A stretch of DNA of 39,185 nt from a virus (IMGVR_UViG_3300013093_003530:1-39185), one strand, 5' to 3'; numbered from the stretch's first letter, positions 13,437 to 21,874 are shown. Translations and numbers: made by a program. The notes: a model not told the origin generated them from the sequence alone.

Positions 13437-13646
13437 TTAGTAATTCTTTGTATTGAGATTTTCAATACTAAATAACATACTACTAGCGTTTTTGAATGTA
13501 ATATCAAATATATCTACTTTATCTTTATTCTTTTTACAAGCATTAACAACACATTTAGCCATTTTAAGAACTAAATCAGGATCATGGCTCTTTAATAAAG
13601 AATAAAATTCATTTTGATTTTTTAATAACAAACAATGACAAGCCAT
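13437..13646 (-). CDS. Hypothetical protein, 69 aa
   Basis: A small helical protein (begins MACHCLLLKNQNEFYSLLKS) with four cysteines in its first half (C3, C5, C32 and C37), which might bind a metal. No family recognised. It lies 11 nt downstream of the large structural gene and may be expressed with it from the class 2 element at 15247-15264. Confidence 0.62.
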   Translation of the reverse strand: MACHCLLLKNQNEFYSLLKSHDPDLVLKMAKCVVNACKKNKDKVDIFDITFKNASSMLFSIENLNTKNY

Positions 13647-13657
13647 AATTATATTAT

Positions 13658-15238
13658 TTACGACATCGCTTCCTGTCCTACAATATGTACACCCACATTT
13701 GAACCAGTAGTACCTGTAGTTATAGCTACAGTTAATATATCAGGTAAATTACCTCTAATAGTATTATATAATGGGAAGAAGTTGGATAAATCAATTTGTT
13801 GAATTCCAGAACCACCAGCAGGTGCTACGAAAGCATATACTACTTCACCACTACCTGTTGCTAAACTAGTTGCACTTACATCTCTATTAGCAAATGAATA
13901 ATTAGAACCTAAAGTAGTTAATGTTTGAAAATTTGAACCTGATAATACCACTGGATTATTAGGTACACTAGATATAAGTTCTACAGTACATAAACTATCA
14001 GATGATAAAATCATAGTTTGAGGTAATATTTGACCTCTATTAATTAATCCAATAGTGAAATTAGCACCATTAGAAGCAGATGCTGCTATAGGTAATCCTG
14101 TTACTACATCTACAAAATTAAGTGTATTAGCAGTACTACCAGTAATACGAGCTACTGAACCTGTTACACCTACACCACTACCACTAATAAAATATACTCC
14201 TCTACCTAACCATTGGTTTGTTGTCCAGTTTGGTGAACTACCAGATACAGTAAAGCTTGTTGCTGTCGAAGCACTTACAACACCAGTATATTCTTGAGTA
14301 CCCATTACACGATTTTGAATAGATAATACTGGATATCGAGTTGAACCTGATGGTACAAATCTACGAGGAACAGATGGGTTCATACCATATGAGTAAGTAA
14401 AACCACGTTGTGCATCACGACCACCTTCTACTATTACTGATACACCAAAATGATAGAATGTAGTACCTGAAGCTACAGAACCACTATTTCTTAATTCATA
14501 TCTAACAGGTAAGTTACCTGTACGTGCCCAAGGGCTATTAGCTATATTAGCTGTATTAAAAGTATGCAACACATACTGCTCACTATTCATAGTCACACCA
14601 AAACGAATAGTACCTGCACCATACCAAGCATATTCAATCCAAATCATTTGAACATTACTCCAATTTATAGCTTGAGCTGTTCCTTGATCACCATTCCATG
14701 CTGGAAGAGGTACTCTAGTTACTAAAGGTAAAGAACCAGAAACACCAGCATCTGAACGTAAACAAACATACATACCAGCTGCATTACTAGCTGATGGAGA
14801 ACCTTGCTCAAAGAAAGCACCATTAGAATCATCAAAGAAACCAACTCGCTGAAATTGATTATTAATAGCACCACCAAAGTTTATATTAGCAGCCATATAC
14901 ATTGTTTTACCTGGTTGGTAACGATGATATGGGCGAGATTGGCGAATACATAAATCATATGAACCTGTACCTACAGTCATAGCAACACCACCTAAACTAG
15001 GTAATTGTTGTATTGTAGCGGTTCCACCGCTACCTGAAGTATATGTTAATGATTCCCAACGAAGAGGTTGTGAACCATATTCAAAGTCGGCTTCATATAC
15101 GTTTTGATGTATAGTTACTTTTTGACGACCAAAGTTATCACTGGTTTTTTCAGATGGTTGAGAATGAAGAATGTAACCACCATCTGAACCGTAGGTGGCA
15201 CTATAAAGTTCATTTGCTATATTAGGACCGAATTGCAT
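13658..15238 (-). CDS. Virion structural protein (fiber/decoration-like)
   Basis: A 526-residue protein very rich in Gly, Ser, Thr, Asn and Val, with almost no Lys and the repeated short beta segments typical of phage tail or fiber proteins. The N-terminal region contains QRVGFFDDSNGAFFEQGS at about residues 128-145, a pattern found in structural proteins of large T4-like marine phages. The region about 310-400 (SGSGVGVTGSVARITGSTAN) looks like a beta-structured repeat section. Tail fiber, capsid decoration or receptor binding are all possible. It alone of the large genes here has a class 2 element close upstream. Codon use is richer in G and C than its neighbours, as expected for a highly expressed virion gene. 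It could be a target of the glycosylation operon. Confidence 0.72.
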   Translation of the reverse strand: MQFGPNIANELYSATYGSDGGYILHSQPSEKTSDNFGRQKVTIHQNVYEADFEYGSQPLRWESLTYTSGSGGTATIQQLPSLGGVAMTVGTGSYDLCIRQSRPYHRYQPGKTMYMAANINFGGAINNQFQRVGFFDDSNGAFFEQGSPSASNAAGMYVCLRSDAGVSGSLPLVTRVPLPAWNGDQGTAQAINWSNVQMIWIEYAWYGAGTIRFGVTMNSEQYVLHTFNTANIANSPWARTGNLPVRYELRNSGSVASGTTFYHFGVSVIVEGGRDAQRGFTYSYGMNPSVPRRFVPSGSTRYPVLSIQNRVMGTQEYTGVVSASTATSFTVSGSSPNWTTNQWLGRGVYFISGSGVGVTGSVARITGSTANTLNFVDVVTGLPIAASASNGANFTIGLINRGQILPQTMILSSDSLCTVELISSVPNNPVVLSGSNFQTLTTLGSNYSFANRDVSATSLATGSGEVVYAFVAPAGGSGIQQIDLSNFFPLYNTIRGNLPDILTVAITTGTTGSNVGVHIVGQEAMS

Positions 15239-15246
15239 ATGTTATG

Positions 15247-15264
15247 TTGTTTAGGTATAAATAT
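15247..15264 (-). promoter_or_regulatory. Class 2 (candidate late) promoter-like element
   Basis: Minus strand ATATTTATA, 3 nt, AAACAA, ending 8 nt before the structural gene ATG. The same order and spacing recur at 17291-17308, and with 3-4 nt spacing at 34052-34070 and 37071-37089. Confidence 0.55.
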
Positions 15265-15280
15265 TGATGGTATTTAAAAG

Positions 15281-15394
15281 CTAACAGGGAAGGATTCGAA
15301 CCTTCAAGCGGTGATTTATTATCTCATTATCCGCGCCCAATAGACAATTGGGTATGTTTGCCAAAGCTGAGTTAGCTAGTTCCACCACCTGTTA
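15281..15394 (-). tRNA. tRNA-like element with aberrant D/anticodon region
   Basis: The ends are convincing: acceptor strands TAACAGG and CCTGTTA (7 perfect pairs), U8, a T-arm GAAGG-TTCGAAT-CCTTC and discriminator G. Between them lie 113 minus about 40 nt that do not fold as a normal cloverleaf. A 5-bp stem CCCAA/TTGGG with loop TTGTCTA could be an anticodon arm reading GUC (Asp), and GCGG/CCGC could be a very long variable arm. The stretch before the anticodon stem is about 34 nt instead of about 20. It may be a degenerate or insertion-bearing tRNA, or a tRNA-like structure used for RNA processing. Confidence 0.6.
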
Positions 15395-15401
15395 TTCTTG
15401 A

Positions 15402-15611
15402 TTAGATGTAGACTACATCATATATAGGAGATTCTGATGCTGCTTTCACTTCAAAATCTTTTTCATGAAGATCAGTTAAATATTTAGTAATTTTAACTTC
15501 AGCTTCAGTCACTGACATTGAATCCACTAAATATAATATATTTTGTTTTTTGGTTTTACCTTTATCGTCTTCTGTTGTAAATTGTACTTTAACTTGAAAA
15601 AATTTTACCAT
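15402..15611 (-). CDS. DUF4494-like protein, short form
   Basis: A 69-residue protein matching the start of DUF4494 proteins of Bacteroidetes. The hallmark is YLVDSMSVTEAEVKITKYL at about residues 27-45, a strand and helix around an invariant S/T-E-A-E. DUF4494 proteins are usually more than twice as long, so this is a short phage form or domain; the ending SPIYDVVYI is a complete strand, not an obvious truncation. Function of the family is unknown. A variant class 1 element lies upstream. The match supports a Bacteroidetes host. Confidence 0.72.
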   Translation of the reverse strand: MVKFFQVKVQFTTEDDKGKTKKQNILYLVDSMSVTEAEVKITKYLTDLHEKDFEVKAASESPIYDVVYI

Positions 15612-15623
15612 GTGTTTTTATTT

Positions 15624-15649
15624 TTATTAATATAATAATTTATTTTGAT
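15624..15649 (-). promoter_or_regulatory. Class 1 promoter-like element (variant) fused to TAA stop
   Basis: Minus strand TTAATCAAAATAAATTATTA then TATTAATAAAAA. GTC is replaced by ATC, and the TAA stop of the gene at 15649 supplies the first bases. Confidence 0.5.
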
Positions 15650-16254
15650 TAATCCAAACTTATACCTAAAGCTTTTAAATTTTCTAAAGATTCATCATCT
15701 AAATCCCATTCAAATGCTTTAGCTTTAACTTGAGTACTATCTTCAATATGTCTAATTTCATCTGGTGTTAGTGGGTCTGCCACAAATAGAAAATAACAAT
15801 TATAACATAATAATTCTAAATTATCTATTAAATAATTAGATTTATTTCCATCTTTAAAATTTAATAATGTTGGAGTTTTATAATCAGTTACTCTACGTTC
15901 GTTACAACCACATTTATAACATTCATCTCTTAAATATCCTTCTGCTATTCCTCTTGTTTTTATTTTAGATGGAGTAAACGATTCATAACCTACACCTTCT
16001 TCAAATATAATTTTAACATTTGGTTCTCTTCGTTTGTTAGGTAAAAACTTAGGAACTCCAGTTCCACTTTGATTTTTATGAACTTCAAATAATGTAGGTG
16101 AATTAGGATCATTATCATCCACTTTAAACATTTTAAAATAAGGTTTAACGTGTTGATAAGAGCATTTGAGATACCGCGCAGCAGCTCTAACCGATTTCGT
16201 ATATTGCATTGCTCGCAATAAATCTGTTTTAGTATATATTTTAGCTGCTGGCAT
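15649..16254 (-). CDS. HTH plus zinc-finger (HNH-like) protein
   Basis: A 201-residue protein. The N-terminal 45 residues form a helix-turn-helix (RAMQYTKSVRAAARYLKCSY, about 14-33). The C-terminal part has a treble-clef style zinc site with C112-x2-C115 and C150-x2-C153, and the HNH-like stretch LLNFKDGNKSNYLIDNLELL between them. The usual first catalytic His of HNH nucleases is not obvious, since the expected place reads TPTLLNF. It may therefore be a DNA-binding regulator derived from an HNH nuclease rather than an active one. The ATG overlaps the upstream stop by one base. Confidence 0.72.
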   Translation of the reverse strand: MPAAKIYTKTDLLRAMQYTKSVRAAARYLKCSYQHVKPYFKMFKVDDNDPNSPTLFEVHKNQSGTGVPKFLPNKRREPNVKIIFEEGVGYESFTPSKIKTRGIAEGYLRDECYKCGCNERRVTDYKTPTLLNFKDGNKSNYLIDNLELLCYNCYFLFVADPLTPDEIRHIEDSTQVKAKAFEWDLDDESLENLKALGISLD

Positions 16255-16664
16255 TATTTAATATGTTTTAACATATGAATTATATTCCATAAATCCATAG
16301 GTGAATTTAAAATTAATGGATTGCCATTTACATCTTCAAGTTCATTAACGGTACCATCTGGATCTATTCTTTCATATAGATAAAAATAAATTAATTCAGA
16401 GGCTTCTTTTCCAAAATGTAATAAAAATAAATTATCTATAGCTTCATAAAACGTTTCGTCATAACTAGTTAAATCAATATTTAAATCAGTTTCTACAAGT
16501 ACAGATCTAATATTTGCTTTATCTAAAGCGTTTATTATTTTTTCAAATAATTCTCTATTTATGTCGTCTTCGTTTTTTCTTTTACGTTTTAGAGTTAAAT
16601 CAGTACCTATTATTGTTTCAAGAGATTTTTTAATCCCTTGAACATGTTTATCTTTATCATCCAT
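16254..16664 (-). CDS. Conserved hypothetical protein, 136 aa
   Basis: A basic N-terminus (LKRKRKNEDD at about residues 24-33) is followed by an acidic helical domain with FLLHFGKEASELIYFYLYER at about 77-96 and DPDGTVNELEDVNGNPLILN near 98-117. The latter pattern (xHFG-E-A-x-x-I-x-x-Y-L-x-x-R-x-x-P-D-G) is familiar to me from uncharacterised proteins of large T4-like phages. Function unknown. It overlaps the HTH/zinc-finger gene by one base and follows the 16669-16968 gene by 4 nt. Confidence 0.72.
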   Translation of the reverse strand: MDDKDKHVQGIKKSLETIIGTDLTLKRKRKNEDDINRELFEKIINALDKANIRSVLVETDLNIDLTSYDETFYEAIDNLFLLHFGKEASELIYFYLYERIDPDGTVNELEDVNGNPLILNSPMDLWNIIHMLKHIK

Positions 16665-16668
16665 AATA

Positions 16669-16968
16669 TTATAAATTATTTATCAAATCTCTACATTCAA
16701 TACAAGCATCATAATCTTCTTTTTTAAGATAATATTGCATTACTGTTTCGAGTGATGATTTGAATTTATCTTCTGTTATGTTAATATAAAAACCAGAATT
16801 TGCTATTTCAAATAAAGATATAGATTTCTTTTTATTTTTTACAGCAGTTTTTATAGCCTTAATTGTTTGTTGCATAACTGTTTCTTTTACTTCAGGTATT
16901 TCTTGAAGTTGGTTATAACTAGCACCATACTGAATATTAACTCTAAGTACTGGTACCTGATATTTCAT
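16669..16968 (-). CDS. Hypothetical protein, 99 aa
   Basis: A small soluble protein (begins MKYQVPVLRVNIQYGASYNQ) with a central basic helix and the ending CIECRDLINNL. I chose the ATG at 16966-16968, 7 nt after the upstream stop. A longer frame from 17028 would overlap the previous gene by more than 50 nt and adds a Lys-rich stretch that looks non-native. No family recognised. It is part of the tight 17281-15649 group. Confidence 0.65.
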   Translation of the reverse strand: MKYQVPVLRVNIQYGASYNQLQEIPEVKETVMQQTIKAIKTAVKNKKKSISLFEIANSGFYINITEDKFKSSLETVMQYYLKKEDYDACIECRDLINNL

Positions 16969-16975
16969 ATTATAT

Positions 16976-17281
16976 TTATTGAGTCTTTTCTGTTTCTTCT
17001 TCGGAACCGCCATTGTTTGATAATGCATTTTTAATTAATAATCGAATATCTGCAATAGGAATTAAAAATCCAATTACGTTTGCGTAAGGAACATCAGTGT
17101 CTTGAGATACTGTTAAATTATATTGTTCTAAACCTTTATTTAGTTTAGATTGTATTTTTTGTGTTGCTGCTGCTTTAGCATCACCTTCTAATGTTTCTGG
17201 TAATACAAATTGTACTTTAATCCCTTTTTTTGAAGGATTTTTATTTACATCTATAACAAGTTTAGATTTTACGTCAGCCAT
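16976..17281 (-). CDS. Hypothetical protein, 101 aa
   Basis: Begins MADVKSKLVIDVNKNPSKKG and contains a beta-rich N-terminal part, an Ala/Lys helix at about 36-55 and a C-terminal acidic tail (GGSEEETEKTQ). It is soluble, with no family recognised. It is the first gene after a class 2 element and leads a group of four short genes (to 15649), so it is probably expressed with the virion-related set. Confidence 0.7.
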   Translation of the reverse strand: MADVKSKLVIDVNKNPSKKGIKVQFVLPETLEGDAKAAATQKIQSKLNKGLEQYNLTVSQDTDVPYANVIGFLIPIADIRLLIKNALSNNGGSEEETEKTQ

Positions 17282-17290
17282 TGTAGTATA

Positions 17291-17308
17291 TTGTTTATAT
17301 ATAAATAT
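17291..17308 (-). promoter_or_regulatory. Class 2 (candidate late) promoter-like element
   Basis: Minus strand ATATTTATA, 3 nt, AAACAA, 10 nt before the ATG at 17281. It lies between the end of the sugar operon and the conserved-protein group. Confidence 0.58.
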
Positions 17309-17317
17309 GTTAAGTAA

Positions 17318-18187
17318 TTAAAAAATCTCAAATTCAATTTCAGTATCTCCAAATCCCCATGATTCATTATTTTCTGTTTTCTTTTGATATACTATAGCAC
17401 GATAAGGATCATTAGTTATTTTATTTATACCATCTAAAAATCCACCTCCACCTTTACCATGATTAATATGAAATAATGCAGGACTATATATTGCTTTTAA
17501 ACCAAAACCATGCATTACTGATTTTTTCTGTATATTAGTATCAGCATATAATGAATATATTAATTCTTCTTCAAATCCACGAATTGTATTCCATATTTCA
17601 TGTGATGCAATTTGATAATCACCACAACAATTAATCATACTATAGTCATCGCCATTTACAGTTGTTTCTTCGAAGTAACGTTCTTCTGAAGTAGTAATTA
17701 AATGTTCTCTTAATGATTTCCATTCTGCAAATGGTACTTCACCATTATGAAATGCTCTAATAGTATCCCAATCAGTATGTCTTCTACTAATAGTATAAAA
17801 AGTTTTAGAATCTAAATTATTAAGTGTATTCTCTAATTCATCACGTTTAGGATGAATAATATCAATATTAGTTGAAACTAACCAATCACCAGTTGCCCTT
17901 CTTAAACCAATGTTACGAGCTAATACTTCACAACATTTTTGAGCATTAGAATCATAATTAGTTAACATAGATGCTATTTCAGGAGTAATAACAATATGTT
18001 TAAAATTACCTTTAAAATTAATATTATTTTTAATATCATAAAGTAAACTATGAGTTTCACTATTCCAATCTACATAAATTACTTCATCGTAAGTATCTAT
18101 TGCTGAATTGAAACAATATGTTGCTCTTTCATTTAAATGTCCACCGTATCCATCATTTCGGGATACTATAACTGCTGATATTTTCAT
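17318..18187 (-). CDS. GT-A fold glycosyltransferase-like protein
   Basis: A 289-residue protein with GT2-like features: a nucleotide-binding start (MKISAVIVSRNDGYGGHLNE), a strand with YVDWNSET near residue 37, and ARNIGLRRATGDWLVSTNID near 90-109. In the latter the NID is in the place of the usual DxD metal motif. The substitution of the first Asp means activity is uncertain. Later Trp/His/Asp-rich segments could form an acceptor site. It is the last gene of the sugar operon and overlaps the preceding stop by one base. The sugar and acceptor cannot be predicted. Confidence 0.75.
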   Translation of the reverse strand: MKISAVIVSRNDGYGGHLNERATYCFNSAIDTYDEVIYVDWNSETHSLLYDIKNNINFKGNFKHIVITPEIASMLTNYDSNAQKCCEVLARNIGLRRATGDWLVSTNIDIIHPKRDELENTLNNLDSKTFYTISRRHTDWDTIRAFHNGEVPFAEWKSLREHLITTSEERYFEETTVNGDDYSMINCCGDYQIASHEIWNTIRGFEEELIYSLYADTNIQKKSVMHGFGLKAIYSPALFHINHGKGGGGFLDGINKITNDPYRAIVYQKKTENNESWGFGDTEIEFEIF

Positions 18188-19125
18188 TATTTAAAACTAT
18201 TAAAGTAAATTTCTAAGAATTTTTGTGTTTGTTCTGGGATATAATCGTTGCTGATATAGGGGTTTATAGTAAAATCTAATGTATTTCTATAACCAATAAT
18301 TTCTTTTTCTAAATTAACAATTAAATCTTGAACGTTTCTATCTTGATAAACAGATGCTCTATTATAAATTAATCGGTCAGATCCAATAATATTTTGAGTG
18401 TAATAACCACCCCAAATGTCATCCATTCTACCTACATAAGGCCATACTGCATAGTGTTTTAAGGCATCTCTATGAATAAATGTATTTTGAGAATTAAATG
18501 GTGAAGGAACGTCTGCTGCAAATGGTCCTGTAATATTAAATTTACAAATTGGTTTTTGAGTTAATCTACACATTGCATCAATATCAGGATCACCATCCCA
18601 TAAATCAGCTTGAATTAATGGTACAATTGTTCTCTTACCCTTATATTCAACTCTATTTCTATAAGGTAAAAAATCAATTGGGTAACCTCTATGCCATAAA
18701 TTAGGATAATTAGTTACGGATAATGGATCAAATACTGAATGTTCTGGTGAATAATAATCAACTTCTACATGTTTACCAATATATAAATTAGTTCCCCAGT
18801 TATCATATGGGATATTATCATCATCAACTGTAGCTACTATTTCAGCACCATTATTATAAGCATAAACGAATCCAATATTACGACGTTGAATTGTTTTCCA
18901 ACCAATAGTCTCACTTAATTCAGGGTATAATTCTGTTTGTCTGTCTGGGTGTAGGTACTCTACATATGGATGGTAGGTTTTTTCTAGTTCTTTATAAGCT
19001 TCATGTGGTGTTTTAGTATCACCAACAATTACAAATACCCACTTATTATATACTGCTATTTCAGCAAATCTATGAGTTGCTACTGTTGGTTGATTGATTG
19101 TTGTTGTAACTATATATCTTTTCAT
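18187..19125 (-). CDS. STELLO-like (DUF288) glycosyltransferase
   Basis: The 312-residue product begins MKRYIVTTTINQPTVATHRF and has VGDTKTPHEAY near residue 35, QRRNIGFVYAYNNGAE near 80-95 and TVDDDNIPYDNW near 98-109. The D-D-D is the probable metal and nucleotide-sugar site. These features match the STELLO/DUF288 family, glycosyltransferase-like proteins known from plants, algae and some bacteria and viruses. I chose the ATG at 19123-19125, which overlaps the upstream TGA (ATGA), over the ATG at 19143. Acceptor and donor are unknown. Confidence 0.8.
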   Translation of the reverse strand: MKRYIVTTTINQPTVATHRFAEIAVYNKWVFVIVGDTKTPHEAYKELEKTYHPYVEYLHPDRQTELYPELSETIGWKTIQRRNIGFVYAYNNGAEIVATVDDDNIPYDNWGTNLYIGKHVEVDYYSPEHSVFDPLSVTNYPNLWHRGYPIDFLPYRNRVEYKGKRTIVPLIQADLWDGDPDIDAMCRLTQKPICKFNITGPFAADVPSPFNSQNTFIHRDALKHYAVWPYVGRMDDIWGGYYTQNIIGSDRLIYNRASVYQDRNVQDLIVNLEKEIIGYRNTLDFTINPYISNDYIPEQTQKFLEIYFNSFK

Positions 19126-20009
19126 TTGTGTGTTTTTATCCATTGTTCAATATAATAAGGAAATTTCGATTCTACAACCTGTCTTTGATTTTCTATTTTA
19201 TTTAATGAAAGTAAATCTTTGTAATAATCTGCAAAGTTACCTTTATCTTCTTTATTTGGATGATATTCAAATATAATTTGATTTCTTAAAACATATTCTT
19301 TAATATCAATACCATTTTTAACAGCTATATCTGAAACTAACATACTGTAATAATCCCAAGGACCATATCCTTTCCAATCATCAGGTATTGGAATTAACTC
19401 CATAAAGTCTTTACTATATAAGTCAAACCACCCAGCATATTTAAAATGAGTTGTTTGTTGTAAATTTGGTTCACCTAATACTCGGGATTGTATTTCAAAT
19501 ATATCTGATTTATTCCAATCACTGTAAGGTACCTGTTGATAATTTTCATTTACTAATTCATCCCATGTCCAATCCCATAATTTATGTATTTCTGGGATGA
19601 TAATGAAATGTTTATCTTTAATTTGTTTAGCTGCCTCTATAATATAAAATAGAGTATGTTCATGAAACCACATATCAGGACAAATTGACATGTAATAATC
19701 AATTTTAGGGTCCATTTGTATTTTTTCTAAATCTAAATGTCCCCACAATTCATCTCCCTCGTATATAGTAACGTTTACATCTTCAGCCCAATCTAGCATC
19801 TTAAGATTAGCATTAAATTTATTAATGAAATATTCTTTAGGTAATTTAGATTCGTTCCAATTAATAATATGAGATGATAAATTTAACCCAATATGAAAGT
19901 AAATTTTATCATCAGACAAATGTTGCGATGCTTTTTTAAGTTGCATAAATTGAAGTAGAGCATAGTCTACTTCCCAAGGCATATAATGTATCTTTATTTT
20001 AACGTTCAT
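19122..20009 (-). CDS. Putative glycosyltransferase, 295 aa
   Basis: A soluble protein rich in Trp, Tyr and Asp. KIDYYMSICPDMWFHEHTLF at about residues 103-122 resembles the donor-site strand of GT-A enzymes, and YAGWFDLYSKDFMELIPIPD with KGYGPWDYY (about 192-222) resembles an acceptor/base region with an essential W-D. No close family is recognised, so the glycosyltransferase label rests on this pattern and on the position between other transferases. ATGA overlaps on both sides show translational coupling. Confidence 0.62.
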   Translation of the reverse strand: MNVKIKIHYMPWEVDYALLQFMQLKKASQHLSDDKIYFHIGLNLSSHIINWNESKLPKEYFINKFNANLKMLDWAEDVNVTIYEGDELWGHLDLEKIQMDPKIDYYMSICPDMWFHEHTLFYIIEAAKQIKDKHFIIIPEIHKLWDWTWDELVNENYQQVPYSDWNKSDIFEIQSRVLGEPNLQQTTHFKYAGWFDLYSKDFMELIPIPDDWKGYGPWDYYSMLVSDIAVKNGIDIKEYVLRNQIIFEYHPNKEDKGNFADYYKDLLSLNKIENQRQVVESKFPYYIEQWIKTHK

Positions 20010-20782
20010 TTTAACTTATTATATACTTGTTTAATTCCTTCTCTAAGCCCAATAAATTTTATTGGTAAAGTACTTCTATACTTAGACATGTATTCGCTAA
20101 TACCTTCTTCCTGTATCACAATAGGAACCTTATAGTCGGATAGGAAATTAATTTCATTTTCTGCTATGTGAGCTAAAGTATCAGTCCAAATATTATAAAC
20201 ACAATCAAATTCTTTAGGAGGGTTTTCCTCGTTAATATAATACTCTACTACTTTAATTAAATCCTGCATATAAAAGAAATCCATTGCTTTATCTTGGTGA
20301 ATTTGTATTGGTTCCTTTGCTATGTACCTTTTAATACTAGCCTTAATAAATCTAGTATCTAATTCATTTTCATCAAATACTCCAAAGATTTTAATATTAT
20401 AAAAGTTATCTTGATTTAAAATAGATTTAGCAATAACCTTTTTACTATATCCATAAGGTTCTTTAGGCATATAAGTTTCAGCTCCAGATCCAAAATGAAT
20501 TAATCTAGTATAGTGTTTACGAAACTGTAACAGATTATAGTACATTATTAAGTTTTTATCCATTACATTCCAACCATCTTCTTTTAATCTACTCCCACCA
20601 GCAACGGCACAATGTATTACTATATCAAAATGATGTTTGCTTTGAAAGAATTTAGACATAGCTACTAGGTCTGTTAGATCAAAGCTAGCTCTAGTAACTG
20701 CTGTTACAAAGTGTGTATCTCTTAAAGCATTGTGTAGGGTCTTACCAATGTATCCATTAGCTCCTGTAATTAATATTCTCAT
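20006..20782 (-). CDS. NAD(P)-dependent epimerase/dehydratase (extended SDR)
   Basis: A 258-residue extended SDR. The Rossmann motif GANGYIG is at residues 7-13, and YGYSKK supplies the catalytic YxxxK at about residues 131-135. Family members epimerise, dehydrate or reduce nucleotide-linked sugars. The short C-terminal region means the sugar-binding lobe is reduced, as in some 4-ketoreductases. Lying directly downstream of the split transketolase, it may reduce or epimerise the sugar made by the RmlB/RfbH/transketolase steps. It overlaps both neighbours by 4 nt. Confidence 0.82.
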   Translation of the reverse strand: MRILITGANGYIGKTLHNALRDTHFVTAVTRASFDLTDLVAMSKFFQSKHHFDIVIHCAVAGGSRLKEDGWNVMDKNLIMYYNLLQFRKHYTRLIHFGSGAETYMPKEPYGYSKKVIAKSILNQDNFYNIKIFGVFDENELDTRFIKASIKRYIAKEPIQIHQDKAMDFFYMQDLIKVVEYYINEENPPKEFDCVYNIWTDTLAHIAENEINFLSDYKVPIVIQEEGISEYMSKYRSTLPIKFIGLREGIKQVYNKLK

Positions 20783-21258
20783 CGCTTTAAGTTTATATAA
20801 GTTGCTTTCTCTTTTGTTAAACTATACTCAAATGCTTTTTCTAACTCACTGTCGTTATCTGGCCAAAAACATACAACGTTATCAAATGCTAACATAATTT
20901 CACCATCATCTTCTGCCCAATGTGAAAATCCTAAGTAACCATAATCTTTATTTCTACCTCCACCAATAATATTAACTGGAATATTTTCATGATCTAAATA
21001 GTTACGAATCATTTCAAATGGTCTATAAATAGCAAATGGAGTAATTGAATACACATAAGGTATTTTACCTTCCATTGCTAATCCAATTCCAATACCCATC
21101 ATAGCCATTTCAGATGAACCCACGTTATAGAATCTATCTGGGTATGTGTTTTTAATATTATCCCATAATCCATATCCTAAATCGCCTGTAATAAGATAAA
21201 TATCTTTATTAGTAGCCATTTTATCAAATAGCAGTTTTGCAAATAATTTTCTAGTCAT
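20779..21258 (-). CDS. Split transketolase, pyrimidine-binding subunit
   Basis: A 159-residue protein equal to the Pyr domain of transketolases. ITGDLGYG is at residues 23-30 and YNVGSSEMAMMGIGIGLAME at 44-63, in which E50 should be the catalytic glutamate that activates the thiamine pyrophosphate aminopyrimidine. The aromatic region VYSITPFAIYRPFEMIRN follows. The C-terminal third domain of full transketolases is missing, as in other split transketolase-like pairs. It pairs with the adjacent gene 21251-21874 (overlap 8 nt) and should form a heterotetramer that moves a two-carbon ketol unit. Confidence 0.85.
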   Translation of the reverse strand: MTRKLFAKLLFDKMATNKDIYLITGDLGYGLWDNIKNTYPDRFYNVGSSEMAMMGIGIGLAMEGKIPYVYSITPFAIYRPFEMIRNYLDHENIPVNIIGGGRNKDYGYLGFSHWAEDDGEIMLAFDNVVCFWPDNDSELEKAFEYSLTKEKATYINLKR

Positions 21259-21874
21259 TGTTTGAATTTAAAACTTCGTTATAATTTTCTTCATTCATTA
21301 CATGATAGTGAGCGTTTAATCCTTTTAAGAAAGAATATTGTTCTACTGAAGTATGATGTATTTGGATGCTAGGTAGGAAAGATTTAAGTCTTTCTTCCAG
21401 ATATAAAGAATCAACTTCCATATAAGCAGCATATCCATTTACATTAACATGTACTTCAATATTATTTATTTTTTGCTCTACTATAGTTTTTAATGATTCC
21501 CAGATACTTCCTTCAGCAGCCTCTCCATCACTAATTAATACTTTAACTTTTCTATTAGGATTAGCTATAGCTCTACCTAATGCAATAGTTAAACCTAAAC
21601 CTAATGATCCCGTAGAACAATAAATTCCGCTTTCTTCATCTCTATGAGGATGACCACCATGTTTAATAAATAAGGCCTCAGCATTTTGACCTTTATATTT
21701 TTCTAAACAAACATATAAAGCTAAAGCAGCGTGTCCTGAAGATAAAATGAATATATCATCTTCATTCATTTTAGAATAGATTTCATCTATAATATCAACA
21801 CTAGAAAAATAACTTCCTAAATGCCCTAATTTATTTTTATAAGCAATTTCTGCTATTCGTTTTTTTAAATTCAT
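21251..21874 (-). CDS. Split transketolase, TPP-binding subunit
   Basis: A 207-residue protein equal to the PP domain of transketolase. Motifs: LGHLGSYFS at about 16-24, SSGHAALALY at 45-54, TGSLGLGLTIALG at 88-100, and SDGEAAEGSIWE at 115-126. The last matches the thiamine-pyrophosphate/Mg motif G-D-G-x-x-x-E-G with the first Gly as Ser; the N that normally ends this motif appears later in the VNVNGY segment. I chose the ATG at 21872-21874, which shares one base with the upstream TAA (TAATG). It forms the two-gene transketolase with 20779-21258. Confidence 0.87.
   Translation of the reverse strand: MNLKKRIAEIAYKNKLGHLGSYFSSVDIIDEIYSKMNEDDIFILSSGHAALALYVCLEKYKGQNAEALFIKHGGHPHRDEESGIYCSTGSLGLGLTIALGRAIANPNRKVKVLISDGEAAEGSIWESLKTIVEQKINNIEVHVNVNGYAAYMEVDSLYLEERLKSFLPSIQIHHTSVEQYSFLKGLNAHYHVMNEENYNEVLNSNND

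Noticed and set aside
14055-14297. Plus-strand ORF of 80 codons
   Set aside because: It lies wholly inside the structural protein gene on the minus strand, has no promoter or leader, and its composition mirrors that gene.
15281-15394. tmRNA fragment
   Set aside because: It has a T-arm and acceptor stem, but no tag-peptide reading frame, pseudoknots or typical tmRNA 5' sequence.
16969-17028. Longer start for the gene at 16669
   Set aside because: It would overlap the upstream gene by more than 50 nt; the ATG 7 nt after the upstream stop fits the spacing used elsewhere.
20779-21874. A single transketolase broken by a frameshift
   Set aside because: Both halves have their own starts at overlapping gene junctions and correspond to complete domains, as in known split transketolases. 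The domain order is also natural for two genes.
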